Below are positions 1 through 6,099 of a DNA stretch of 10,443 bases, piece by piece. The notes under the pieces were generated by a model. That model was not told the DNA's origin. It did not search any database and was given only the letters and a program-made list of their open reading frames with translations. Source of the stretch: Maricaulis sp. (GTDB lineage: Bacteria; Pseudomonadota; Alphaproteobacteria; Caulobacterales; Maricaulaceae); the NCBI GenBank assembly GCA_002694345.1, contig NZLV01000222.1:1-10443 (forward strand), written 5' to 3'. The position numbers and the translations under genes are program-made. Positions within the stretch are counted from its first letter, which is position 1; each line of letters starts with the position of its first letter.

Positions 1-783
1 ATCGAAGGGCTGGCCGCCTATCTGCCGACCGTGGGCCTTAAATGGACACGGGGCGAGCGCGTTCAGACGAGCCGCTTCAACCAGCTGCTCAAACAGGCCA
101 AGTCCTCCGAGCACTATGAGACGATCAATGAGGTCGTCCTGCGCAGCCAGTCCCAGGCGGTCTATGACACGGACAATCAGGGCCATTTCGGTCTCAATCT
201 GGACCGCTATGCCCACTTCACCTCGCCGATCCGGCGGTATGCCGACCTGACGGTCCACCGCGCCCTGATCCGCGCCCTGAAGCTGGGCTCCGACGGCCAG
301 TCGGACGAGGAGCGGTCCAAGCTGGAGGTGGTCGCCGAAGAGATCACCCATGCGGAACGCCGGGCCATGGCGGCGGAGCGCGATGCTGTCGACCGGTTCA
401 TCGCGCTCTACTTGTCCGACAAGATCGGTTCGGAATTCGCTGGGCGCATCACCGGTGTCACGCGTTTCGGCCTGTTCGTCCGCCTGCACGAGACCGGCGC
501 GGATGGCCTGGTGCCGATCAGCACGCTGGGCCAGGAACGGTTTGAACATGTCGAGGCCGAGCACGCCCTGGTCGGGCTGGAAACCGGAACGCGGTTCCGG
601 CTGGGCATGTCCGTGACCGTTCGGATCGAGGAAGCCCAGCCGGTGACTGGCGGCCTTTTGCTCGACATCCTCACGCCCGGCGAGAAAGGCCCCAAGCCGA
701 AATCCCGCTTCCGCCACGGCGGACCGCCCGGCGGACGCCGCTCCGGCAAGCCCTGGAAGGGCAAGAAGGGGCGCCGCCGATGA
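1..783 (+). CDS. rnr: Ribonuclease R, C-terminal part (5' end outside window)
   Basis: The reading frame is open from the first base, so only the last 260 residues are seen; the family is usually 730-800 residues long. RNase R is a processive 3'-to-5' exoribonuclease that degrades structured RNA, including rRNA and mRNA fragments. The visible part holds the end of the RNB catalytic domain with its signature (AHFTSPIRRYADL, in-window residues 71-83). An S1 RNA-binding domain follows at about 142-222 (GRITGVTRFGLFVRL). The protein ends in a Lys/Arg/Gly-rich tail (about 228-260, ending KGKKGRRR), typical of RNase R and thought to help grip or unwind RNA. The metal-binding Asp cluster of the RNB domain lies upstream of the window. 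The stop overlaps the Nudix gene start (ATGA), so the two are probably translationally coupled. Function is confident from the domain order. Confidence 0.95.
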   Translation: MEGLAAYLPTVGLKWTRGERVQTSRFNQLLKQAKSSEHYETINEVVLRSQSQAVYDTDNQGHFGLNLDRYAHFTSPIRRYADLTVHRALIRALKLGSDGQSDEERSKLEVVAEEITHAERRAMAAERDAVDRFIALYLSDKIGSEFAGRITGVTRFGLFVRLHETGADGLVPISTLGQERFEHVEAEHALVGLETGTRFRLGMSVTVRIEEAQPVTGGLLLDILTPGEKGPKPKSRFRHGGPPGGRRSGKPWKGKKGRRR

Positions 784-1460
784 ATGATGAAACGCGCCGC
801 CGCGACGTCAAACCGATGCGCCCGAAACTGGCGGCTTCCCTGATCCTGACCCGCCCTGTCGCCGACACGGTCGAAGTGCTGATGGGCCGACGCTCGTCCA
901 AGCACGTCTTCATGCCGAACAAGTATGTGTTCCCGGGCGGCCGGGTTGATCGGGCGGATCTGACCGTCCCCTACGCGCGTGACCTCGATCCGCGCGTACT
1001 GGATATCATGTCGCGCACCCTGCCCGCCCAGCGCGCCCGCGCCGCGGCGGCAGCGGCTGTGCGGGAAACCGCCGAAGAGACCGGTCTGCTGATCGCCCGC
1101 GAGGGTGAGGTCCGCTCCCGCCATGTCAATTGGTCCCCCTTCCGCCAGCACAAGGCGGCCCCGGACCTGGGCGGGCTGAAACTGATCACCCGCGCCATTA
1201 CACCTCCGGGACGGACGCGGCGTTTCGATACCTGGTTCTTCACGGCCGATGCCGGCGTCCTGTTTGACGACCGCCCGCCCTCACCCAGCCCGGAGCTGGA
1301 AGATGTGCAATGGGTGAAGCTGGCGGAGACCCGCGATCTCGATCTGCCCTTCGTGACCCATTTCGTGCTGGACGAACTCAACCGCGTCCTGCCGCCCGCG
1401 CCGGAGACACCGCGCTGCATGCGCGCTCGCCATGGCAAGATGGTGATCGAGGCGCTTTGA
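780..1460 (+). CDS. Nudix hydrolase with a split Nudix box
   Basis: This 226-residue protein should hydrolyse a nucleoside-diphosphate-linked substrate with Mg2+ or Mn2+; the substrate cannot be read from sequence. The second half of the Nudix box is clear: RETAEETGLL at 95-104, matching REUXEEXGU. The conserved FPGG (51-54) sits 41 residues before Arg95 instead of 14, so about 27 residues are inserted inside the box. A similar insertion is known in NUDT19-type (CoA/acyl-CoA) Nudix proteins, which makes a CoA-derivative substrate possible but unproven. The N-terminal part (ASLILTRPV, then VLMGRRSS) is the usual first beta strands of the fold. The ATG at 780 overlaps the rnr stop in ATGA. An in-frame alternative start is not needed, since the fold begins after residue 15. 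The next gene starts 1 nt after the stop, consistent with one operon. Confidence 0.88.
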   Translation: MNDETRRRDVKPMRPKLAASLILTRPVADTVEVLMGRRSSKHVFMPNKYVFPGGRVDRADLTVPYARDLDPRVLDIMSRTLPAQRARAAAAAAVRETAEETGLLIAREGEVRSRHVNWSPFRQHKAAPDLGGLKLITRAITPPGRTRRFDTWFFTADAGVLFDDRPPSPSPELEDVQWVKLAETRDLDLPFVTHFVLDELNRVLPPAPETPRCMRARHGKMVIEAL

Positions 1461-1461
1461 C

Positions 1462-1734
1462 ATGGGGCGCCCCAGCACTTTCGCCCGGTTCTTCCAAGCC
1501 CATCCGGCCCTGACCAACGGCCTCCTCTGGGGGCTCGTCATGATCACTGTCATGACGGCCTACCGCGTCTTTCAGGGAGAGCCGCTTGTCCGGACCCTGA
1601 TGATCAATATCCCCTTCTATGGCCTGGGCGGCTTGGCCTTTGGATTCGCCGTGAAATGGGGGTCGCACAAGCGGGCGGGCAAACACGCTGAAGCCGTGTC
1701 GGATACCGACAAAACCCAGCCGCCTGCCGCCTGA
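1462..1734 (+). CDS. Small two-helix inner-membrane protein, unknown function
   Basis: I do not recognise this 90-residue protein. It has two hydrophobic segments, about 17-36 (ALTNGLLWGLVMITVMTAYR) and 46-65 (around INIPFYGLGGLAFGFAV). The first is preceded by Arg and Phe residues, and the short link between the two is acidic/basic (QGEPLVR). The C-terminal 24 residues are polar and rich in Lys, Asp, Thr and Pro, so a soluble tail is likely. This layout suggests a hairpin membrane protein with both ends on the same side; positive charges after helix 2 (KWGSHKRAGKH) favour the cytoplasm. The ATG lies 1 nt after the Nudix stop, so it looks co-transcribed with rnr and the Nudix gene. Codon use and GC match the neighbours. 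It is probably a real gene, given the tight packing and coherent hydrophobicity. Confidence 0.75.
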   Translation: MGRPSTFARFFQAHPALTNGLLWGLVMITVMTAYRVFQGEPLVRTLMINIPFYGLGGLAFGFAVKWGSHKRAGKHAEAVSDTDKTQPPAA

Positions 1735-1757
1735 ACGAGACGCGCGGAGCGGGCGGC

Positions 1758-1765
1758 GCTATAGC
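1758..1765 (+). promoter_or_regulatory. Candidate promoter for the MFS gene, close to its start codon
   Basis: GCTATAGC at 1758-1765 resembles the alphaproteobacterial housekeeping -10 (GCTANAWC, as described in Caulobacter), with hexamer TATAGC at 1760-1765. A weak -35, GAGACG at 1737-1742, is 17 bp upstream. Initiation would fall at about 1771-1774, on or just before the ATG at 1774, implying a leaderless or nearly leaderless mRNA. No Shine-Dalgarno sequence is seen before that ATG, which fits. Confidence 0.45.
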
Positions 1766-1773
1766 TCGCGGTC

Positions 1774-2949
1774 ATGTTCGCCCTGCTGACCGATATCCGC
1801 TATGGCCAGACCCGCGCCCTGATCGCGGCGATCTGCTGTGCTGCCGTGTGCGGTATCGTATTCGGCCTGTCCATGCCGCTGATTTCCCTGCGCCTGGAAT
1901 ACATGACCGGTTCCGGTCTTGTGGTCGGCCTCAACGGAGCGGCAGCGGCCCTGTCCACTCTGGTCATGGCCCCGATCGTGCCGCGCATCATGACGCTGGC
2001 GAAACCGCGTTTCCTACTCAGCCTGGGACTGCTGGCTTCCGGTGCCCTTTTCCTGCTGTTTCCTGTCTTCGTCAGCGTGGAAGCCTGGTTCATCCTGCGC
2101 TTTGCCGTGGGCTGCCTGATGACGCTGGTCTTCGTGATCTCGGAGAGCTGGATCAACCAGGTGGTCTCGCCTCACCGTCGCGCCCTGATGCTCGGCATCT
2201 ACGGCACGGCCCTGGCGGGCGGTTTCGGGGTTGGCGGCCTGTTGTTCGCCATTCTCGACCCCCTGGCCGATACCGCCTTCTGGCTAGGAGCCCTGATCTT
2301 TGCCGCCGGCATCGTGCCCGTGACCCTGCTTCAAGGTCCCCAAGCGGTGCCGCCGGACGAGGAAAGCTCTTCCATCAAGGCAATGCTGGAGGCCGCAGGA
2401 TCGGCGCCGGCCGCGATACTGGCGGGGCTGGCCTTCGGGGCCCTGGAGACCCTCGCCTTCTCCCTCCTGCCCGTCTATGGCGACCGGATCGGCCTGGAAC
2501 ACGCACTGGTCGGGGCGATGATGGTGGCCGTGGCCCTGGGTGGCCTGTCCTTCCAGATTCCCCTCGGTTGGATCGCCGACAAGACGGATCGACGCGCCAC
2601 CCTGTTCTGGATCGCCGCCTTCACCAGTCTTTCGCCGCTCGCCATCGGCTTGACTGGCGGACATCTGGCCGGCCTCCTGGTGCTGGTCTTCCTGCAAGCC
2701 GGCATGGCCAGCGGCATGTATTCCGTCGGTCTTTCCCTGCTGGGTGAGCGCTTCTCCGGCGGGGCCATCGCACCGGCCAATGCGGCCTTCATCTTTGCTT
2801 ATGGGCTGGGCAGTTTTGCCGGCCCTCCCGTCGCTGGCGGAGCCATGGACATGATCGGCCCCTGGGGGCTGTTGGTGACCCTGGCCGCGATCTCGGCAAG
2901 CTATGTCCTGATTGTCGGTGTGCGAAGCCTGAGACAGGCAGCGGACTGA
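1774..2949 (+). CDS. MFS transporter, YcaD-like
   Basis: This 391-residue, very hydrophobic protein fits a 12-helix major facilitator. It should be an inner-membrane secondary transporter, most likely proton-driven; the substrate is unknown. The second-half loop carries a clear MFS motif A, GWIADKTDRR (265-274), between helices 8 and 9. The matching first-half loop (about 68-79, IVPRIMTLAKPR) is degenerate. A polar interdomain stretch at about 188-205 (GPQAVPPDEESSS) divides the two six-helix halves. Other features, such as the ISESWIN segment (122-128) and FAYGLGSFAGP near helix 11, are like the YcaD group, an uncharacterised MFS family. The ATG is preceded by a -10-like element rather than a ribosome binding site. 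The gap of 39 nt from the upstream gene and its own promoter candidate suggest at least partly separate transcription. Confidence 0.87.
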   Translation: MFALLTDIRYGQTRALIAAICCAAVCGIVFGLSMPLISLRLEYMTGSGLVVGLNGAAAALSTLVMAPIVPRIMTLAKPRFLLSLGLLASGALFLLFPVFVSVEAWFILRFAVGCLMTLVFVISESWINQVVSPHRRALMLGIYGTALAGGFGVGGLLFAILDPLADTAFWLGALIFAAGIVPVTLLQGPQAVPPDEESSSIKAMLEAAGSAPAAILAGLAFGALETLAFSLLPVYGDRIGLEHALVGAMMVAVALGGLSFQIPLGWIADKTDRRATLFWIAAFTSLSPLAIGLTGGHLAGLLVLVFLQAGMASGMYSVGLSLLGERFSGGAIAPANAAFIFAYGLGSFAGPPVAGGAMDMIGPWGLLVTLAAISASYVLIVGVRSLRQAAD

Positions 2950-2962
2950 CCGCTGTCAGGTG

Positions 2963-2990
2963 TTGACTTACCCCCCTGCATGCGTATGTT
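2963..2990 (+). promoter_or_regulatory. Promoter of rpmG
   Basis: TTGACT at 2963-2968 and TATGTT at 2985-2990 are separated by 16 bp, a good sigma70-type arrangement. It begins 14 nt after the MFS stop and would give an rpmG leader of roughly 50-55 nt. This is the most convincing promoter in the window by consensus match. Confidence 0.6.
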
Positions 2991-3049
2991 CGCGCGCTCC
3001 CGCGACGGCATTGGGCCGTGACGCGTACCAAGTTTTATGGACCAGAGCC

Positions 3050-3217
3050 ATGGCGAAGCCGACAACTATCAAGATCCGCCTGAACTCCACGGCTGATACG
3101 GGTTACTTCTACGTGACCAAGAAGAATGCGCGGACGATGACCGAGAAGCTCGTGCTGAAAAAGTACGACCCGATCGCGCGCAAGCACGTCGAATTCAAGG
3201 AAGCCAAGATCAAGTAG
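3050..3217 (+). CDS. rpmG: 50S ribosomal protein L33
   Basis: This 55-residue protein is bacterial L33, a component of the large subunit near the E site. It reads MAKPTTIKIRLNSTADTGYF at the start and continues with a Tyr-Val-Thr-Lys-Lys motif and a basic C-terminal half. It has no cysteines, so it is the zinc-independent (C-minus) type and lacks the two CxxC pairs of the zinc form. The frame is open further upstream to a GTG at 2960, but L33 homology starts exactly at the ATG at 3050, the length is then the family's normal 55, and a good promoter overlaps the upstream stretch, so 3050 is the start. The ribosome binding site is weak (GGA at 3039-3041). It is monocistronic: MFS gene upstream with a separate promoter, and convergent pleD downstream. 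Confidence 0.97.
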   Translation: MAKPTTIKIRLNSTADTGYFYVTKKNARTMTEKLVLKKYDPIARKHVEFKEAKIK

Positions 3218-3224
3218 GTTGAGG

Positions 3225-3240
3225 GCGCGATTTTTCGCGC
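3225..3240 (+). terminator. Short hairpin after rpmG, weak terminator candidate
   Basis: GCGCGA (3225-3230) and TCGCGC (3235-3240) form a 6-bp GC-rich stem with a TTTT loop, 8 nt after the rpmG stop. The stem is followed by TTCACTG rather than a run of T, so as an intrinsic terminator it is imperfect. It may end rpmG transcription with help from the larger hairpin at 3275-3302 or from Rho. Confidence 0.4.
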
Positions 3241-3274
3241 TTCACTGAACGATTTCAGGCAATAAGCCTTTCAG

Positions 3275-3302
3275 TCAGGCCGCGGATGCTTCCGCGGCCT
3301 GA
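3275..3302. repeat. Perfect 12-bp inverted repeat at the pleD 3' end
   Basis: TCAGGCCGCGGA (3275-3286) and TCCGCGGCCTGA (3291-3302) are exact reverse complements with a TGCT loop. The repeat starts on the pleD stop codon and includes its last eight codons (ending Ala-Glu-Ala-Ser-Ala-Ala). In rpmG transcripts it would form a strong 3' hairpin 57 nt past the stop; in pleD transcripts it would fold over the stop codon. No T tract follows on either side. It could serve as a bidirectional transcription end or a 3' protective structure. Confidence 0.6.
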
Positions 3303-4639
3303 ACTTGATTCCGGCCATCATGCTTGGCGGCGTAGAGCGCCACATCAGCCCGACGCAGCAGACCCTCGAAGGTCTCGCCGATCTGGGCCTGGGCCAGGCC
3401 GATACTCACCGTCACCGCGATATCCGTACCGTCCTCGAGCATGAAGGGCTCGTCGGCGACACTGGCGCGCAAACGCTCCGCCGCGATCTGGGCCTCGGCC
3501 ATGCCGGCACCCGGCATAACGACGAGGAATTCCTCCCCGCCATAACGAGCGGCAAGATCCAGGGCTCGCAGCGCCGACTGCATCCGCTTTGCAAAGCCCT
3601 GCAGGACATGGTCGCCGGCTTCGTGTCCGTAAAGGTCATTGATCGACTTGAAGTGATCGATATCGGCGATCAGGACCGAGACCGGCGCCCCGCCATTATT
3701 CGCTCCTGCCAACGCCTGGCGCAGCCGGGACGAGATATAGCGTCGATTGTGCAGGCCGGTCAGCGGGTCGGTGACCGCCATTTCCAGGCTTTGGTCCAAA
3801 GACGCACGAAGACGGTCCGCATAACGCTTGCGGCGCAGCTGGGTGCGCGCACGCGCGTTGAGCTCACCTGCGTCGACCGGACGATGGATGATATCATTCA
3901 CGCCAAGATCCAGCGCGCGCACGGCCTTGGGCACATCATCGGGACTGACAACGGCGAGAATCGGCAATTGGCGCGTCTCGGCGTCCGAGCGGACCCGGGC
4001 GCACAGGCGCAAACCGTCATAGTCCGGCGAAGTCAGGTCGACGACCAAAAGGTCGGTCCCGGCGCGCGCCGCAGCTGCAGCCTCTGCCGGATCGGTGTAG
4101 CAAGACGGCGTGACGCTGGACGGCAGGGCTGCCGCATAGCGATTGGCGGCCCGCGGATCCGCGGACACGATCACGGCCTGATAACCCTCAGCGTGCTCTT
4201 CCTTGATGTCCGCATCCAGCTCGTCGAAGGCGGCGTTGGATTCGCGATAGCGAAGCTCATCCAGCAGGGTCTTCAAACGCAGCAGGCTGCGCACGCGGGC
4301 GAACAGCGCGACCTCATCGATCGGCTTGGTCAGGAAATCATCCGCGCCAGACTCAAGACCACGAATGCGGTCTTCGCGCTGATCGAGCGCGGTCACCATG
4401 ACGACGGGGATATGGCGGGTCGAGCGGTCAGCCTTCAGCTTGGCGCAGGTCTCATACCCGTCCATGCGCGGCATCATCACATCCAGCAGGATCAGGTCGG
4501 GCTGCTGGGCCCGAGCGACTTCAATCGCCTCAAAACCGTCACTGGCCGTGCAAACGTCGAAATACTCGGCCTGGAGACGCGCCTCGAGGAGGCGCACATT
4601 GGCGGCCTGATCATCAACAACGAGAATACGCGCACTCAC
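3275..4639 (-). CDS. pleD: Diguanylate cyclase response regulator PleD
   Basis: PleD makes cyclic di-GMP from two GTP when phosphorylated; in Caulobacter it drives loss of the flagellum and stalk formation. The 454 residues match the Caulobacter length and the REC-REC-GGDEF order. REC1 (1-120) has the acidic pair D9/D10, phospho-acceptor D53 (LLDVMMPRMDG), T83 and K105. REC2 (about 152-270) is an adaptor: Arg253 replaces the conserved Lys and the acidic pair is incomplete, although an Asp (D201) stands at the phospho-acceptor position. The GGDEF domain (about 288-447) has the active GGEEF (367-371) and an intact inhibitory site RALD (358-361), so product feedback is expected. The start is GTG with GGGGG seven nucleotides upstream overlapping the divK stop, which ties it to divK in one operon. 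DivJ/PleC-type kinases would phosphorylate it by family knowledge. Confidence 0.97.
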   Translation of the reverse strand: MSARILVVDDQAANVRLLEARLQAEYFDVCTASDGFEAIEVARAQQPDLILLDVMMPRMDGYETCAKLKADRSTRHIPVVMVTALDQREDRIRGLESGADDFLTKPIDEVALFARVRSLLRLKTLLDELRYRESNAAFDELDADIKEEHAEGYQAVIVSADPRAANRYAAALPSSVTPSCYTDPAEAAAAARAGTDLLVVDLTSPDYDGLRLCARVRSDAETRQLPILAVVSPDDVPKAVRALDLGVNDIIHRPVDAGELNARARTQLRRKRYADRLRASLDQSLEMAVTDPLTGLHNRRYISSRLRQALAGANNGGAPVSVLIADIDHFKSINDLYGHEAGDHVLQGFAKRMQSALRALDLAARYGGEEFLVVMPGAGMAEAQIAAERLRASVADEPFMLEDGTDIAVTVSIGLAQAQIGETFEGLLRRADVALYAAKHDGRNQVQAAEASAA

Positions 4640-4646
4640 CGGTCAG

Positions 4647-4651
4647 CCCCC
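4647..4651 (-). promoter_or_regulatory. Ribosome binding site of pleD overlapping the divK stop
   Basis: On the minus strand, TAGGGGG covers the divK stop codon (TAG, 4653-4651) and a purine run ending 7 nt before the pleD GTG at 4639. It supports the non-ATG start and suggests that translation of divK and pleD is coupled. Confidence 0.6.
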
Positions 4652-5016
4652 TAATCCAGGAACTGGCGAACGGTCTCGATGAAGGTGGTGACGGTAATCG
4701 GTTTGGACAGATAGGCTTCACAGCCGCCTTCCCGAATACGCTCCTCATCCCCTTTCATCGCGAACGCTGTCACAGCGACCACGGGAATTGCCGACAGGGA
4801 TTCGTCGTCCTTGAGCCACTTGGTGACCTCAAGGCCGGAGACTTCCGGCAACTGGATGTCCATCAGAATCAGGTCGGGCGTATGTTCACGGGCGAGTTCA
4901 AGCGCCTTGAAGCCATCCTTCGTCTGCAAGGTCTCATAGCCATGAGCCTCAAGCAGATCGTTGAAGAGCTTCATGTTGAGCTCGTTATCCTCGACGATCA
5001 GGACCTTTTTCGGCAT
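4651..5016 (-). CDS. divK: Single-domain response regulator DivK
   Basis: DivK is a stand-alone receiver domain; in Caulobacter its phosphorylated form binds DivL and other partners to lower CckA/CtrA activity and so controls cell polarity and replication licensing. The 121-residue protein is near-identical to Caulobacter DivK over long stretches (KKVLIVEDNELNMKLF, and the region ending GGCEAYLSKPI). Key residues are E9/D10, phospho-acceptor D53, T83, D90 and K105. No output domain follows. The frame is open upstream for 49 more codons, but homology starts at the ATG at 5016; another ATG four codons earlier is possible. The C-terminus lacks the few extra residues of the Caulobacter protein. 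It is the first gene of a divK-pleD operon, divergent from the fructokinase gene. Confidence 0.97.
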   Translation of the reverse strand: MPKKVLIVEDNELNMKLFNDLLEAHGYETLQTKDGFKALELAREHTPDLILMDIQLPEVSGLEVTKWLKDDESLSAIPVVAVTAFAMKGDEERIREGGCEAYLSKPITVTTFIETVRQFLD

Positions 5017-5117
5017 GACCTGCAGCATGTCGGCGACGCGCTTCCCGTGTAGTGCACGCTTTTTACGTGCGTGTTTAACCCCGCCTGCATCAAACCCGAT
5101 CTTCCTTACCAAACCAT

Positions 5118-5122
5118 GAGTC
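5118..5122. promoter_or_regulatory. GANTC (CcrM) methylation site overlapping a possible divK -35
   Basis: GAGTC at 5118-5122 matches the GANTC target of the cell-cycle methylase CcrM. On the minus strand it is part of TTGACTC, a -35-like hexamer about 100 nt upstream of divK. No convincing -10 lies 16-18 bp further, so the promoter itself is unproven. Confidence 0.35.
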
Positions 5123-5146
5123 AAAGGGCACTTTTCCGGTTTCAAG

Positions 5147-5161
5147 GAACAAGATAAGAAC
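5147..5161 (+). promoter_or_regulatory. LexA (SOS) box upstream of mak-dinB
   Basis: GAACAAGATAAGAAC is an exact GAAC-N7-GAAC direct repeat, the operator form recognised by alphaproteobacterial LexA (equivalently GTTC-N7-GTTC). It lies 32 bp before the mak start codon, and the second gene of that unit is dinB, a classic SOS gene. A third inverted GTTC at 5168-5171 makes GAACAA-AA-TTGTTC (5158-5171) as well. The position is right for repression. Because the region is divergent, an effect on divK cannot be excluded. Confidence 0.75.
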
Positions 5162-5182
5162 AAAATTGTTCAACTGAAGGCC

Positions 5183-5187
5183 AGGGG
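5183..5187 (+). promoter_or_regulatory. Ribosome binding site of mak
   Basis: AGGGG at 5183-5187 ends 6 nt before the GTG at 5194 and supports this non-ATG start, which also matches where ROK homology begins (RIGIDLGGTKTE). Confidence 0.65.
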
Positions 5188-5193
5188 AAAACG

Positions 5194-6099
5194 GTGGCTA
5201 CCGGCATCAACCGGATCGGGATCGACTTGGGCGGCACAAAGACCGAGATGGCCGTGATGCGGCCGGACGGCAGTCTGGCCGCTCGCCAGCGCGTGGCGAG
5301 CCCCGACACGTATGACGCCTGCCTCGACGCCCTCACCCGCGATGTCCTGGCTCTTGAGAGCGAATGGGGCCCCTGCCGGGTCGGCCTGGGACATCCCGGC
5401 TCGGTCAATGCCGCCACCGGCCTGATGCGCAATGCCAATTCCACCTGGCTCAACGGGCAGGCCGTGAAAGCCGATCTGGAGCACCGGCTGGGTCGGGATA
5501 TCCGCACGGCCAATGACGCCGACTGCTTCGCCCTGTCCGAAGCCCGCGACGGAGCCGGCTCCAGGGCTTTGACCGTGTTCGGTGTCATCCTCGGCACAGG
5601 CGTCGGAGGCGGTCTGGTGATCAAGGGCCAGCTTCATGCCGGTGCAGGCCAGAAGGCCGGGGAATGGGGTCACAATCCGCTGCCTTGGGCAAAGCCGGAG
5701 GAATATCCCGGCCCGGCCTGCTGGTGCGGCAAGGCGGGGTGTCTGGAAACCTGGCTGTCCGGACCGGGCCTGGCCCGTGATCATCTGGCGCGAACGGGTG
5801 AGCACCGGAATGCCGAAGACCTGCTCGCCGCCAGCGATGCGGCCGCCCGCGAGACCCAGGAACGCCATGCCGACCGGCTGTCGCGAGGGCTGGCCCATGT
5901 CGTCAATCTCATCGACCCGGATGTGATTGTGCTCGGAGGCGGGGTCTCCAATGCGCCGGGGCTGGCCGAGCGCGTGGAAGCGGCCCTGCCCGGACTGGTG
6001 TTTGCCGATGGCATTCCTACGCCGGTCCGCCGGCACCGGCATGGCGACAGTTCCGGCGTGCGGGGCGCCGCCTGGCTGTGGCCGCCGGACGTCCAATGA
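5194..6099 (+). CDS. mak: ROK-family sugar kinase, Mak-like fructokinase
   Basis: This 301-residue protein closely resembles E. coli Mak (about 302 residues), an ATP-dependent fructokinase giving fructose 6-phosphate in the cytoplasm. It has the N-terminal ATP-binding loop IGIDLGGTKTE (8-18) and the substrate segment NANSTWLNGQ (80-89). The catalytic Asp is in TANDADC (D108), and GTGVGGG (134-140) forms the second phosphate loop. The ROK zinc site EWGHNPLPW (157-165, His160) continues with CWCGKAGC (176-183). The C-terminal GDSSGVRGAAWLWP motif is also shared with Mak. Hexose specificity is inferred from this similarity; other hexoses such as mannose are possible. The start is GTG with a good ribosome binding site. 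The stop overlaps the dinB ATG by 4 nt, so the two genes are probably coupled and share the LexA box upstream. Confidence 0.9.
   Translation: MATGINRIGIDLGGTKTEMAVMRPDGSLAARQRVASPDTYDACLDALTRDVLALESEWGPCRVGLGHPGSVNAATGLMRNANSTWLNGQAVKADLEHRLGRDIRTANDADCFALSEARDGAGSRALTVFGVILGTGVGGGLVIKGQLHAGAGQKAGEWGHNPLPWAKPEEYPGPACWCGKAGCLETWLSGPGLARDHLARTGEHRNAEDLLAASDAAARETQERHADRLSRGLAHVVNLIDPDVIVLGGGVSNAPGLAERVEAALPGLVFADGIPTPVRRHRHGDSSGVRGAAWLWPPDVQ

Larger units (their letters stand above)
5017..5193. other. Divergent control region between divK and mak
   Basis: This 177-bp spacer is more AT-rich than its surroundings. Reading from divK outward it holds a CACGC/GCGTG partial dyad (about 5056-5073), a lone TTAA (5074-5077), and a TTGACTC on the minus strand (5124-5118) that could be a divK -35 and contains GANTC. 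The LexA-type box (5147-5161) and the mak ribosome binding site (5183-5187) follow. I find no good -10 for either direction, so transcription starts cannot be placed. Confidence 0.55.

Noticed and set aside
584..600. CCGGAAC-GCG-GTTCCGG palindrome inside rnr
   Set aside because: It lies within the S1 domain coding sequence and encodes an ordinary stretch (GTRFR); at this GC content a short dyad in coding sequence is not surprising.
408..1151. Minus-strand open frame opposite rnr and the Nudix gene
   Set aside because: It spans two real genes on the other strand and shows no domain of its own.
2960..3049. Upstream GTG extension of rpmG
   Set aside because: It would add 30 residues that no L33 has, and the promoter -35 overlaps it.
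3305..4654. Long plus-strand open frame opposite pleD
   Set aside because: It is antisense to a gene with full motif support, and its translation shows no coherent domain; high GC produces such frames.
5074..5088. CtrA-type box upstream of divK
   Set aside because: Only one TTAA is present; seven bases later the sequence is TGCA, so the TTAA-N7-TTAA form is not met.
6078..6095. GTG start six codons upstream of dinB
   Set aside because: The ATG at 6096 gives the ATGA overlap typical of coupled genes and already includes the zinc ribbon.
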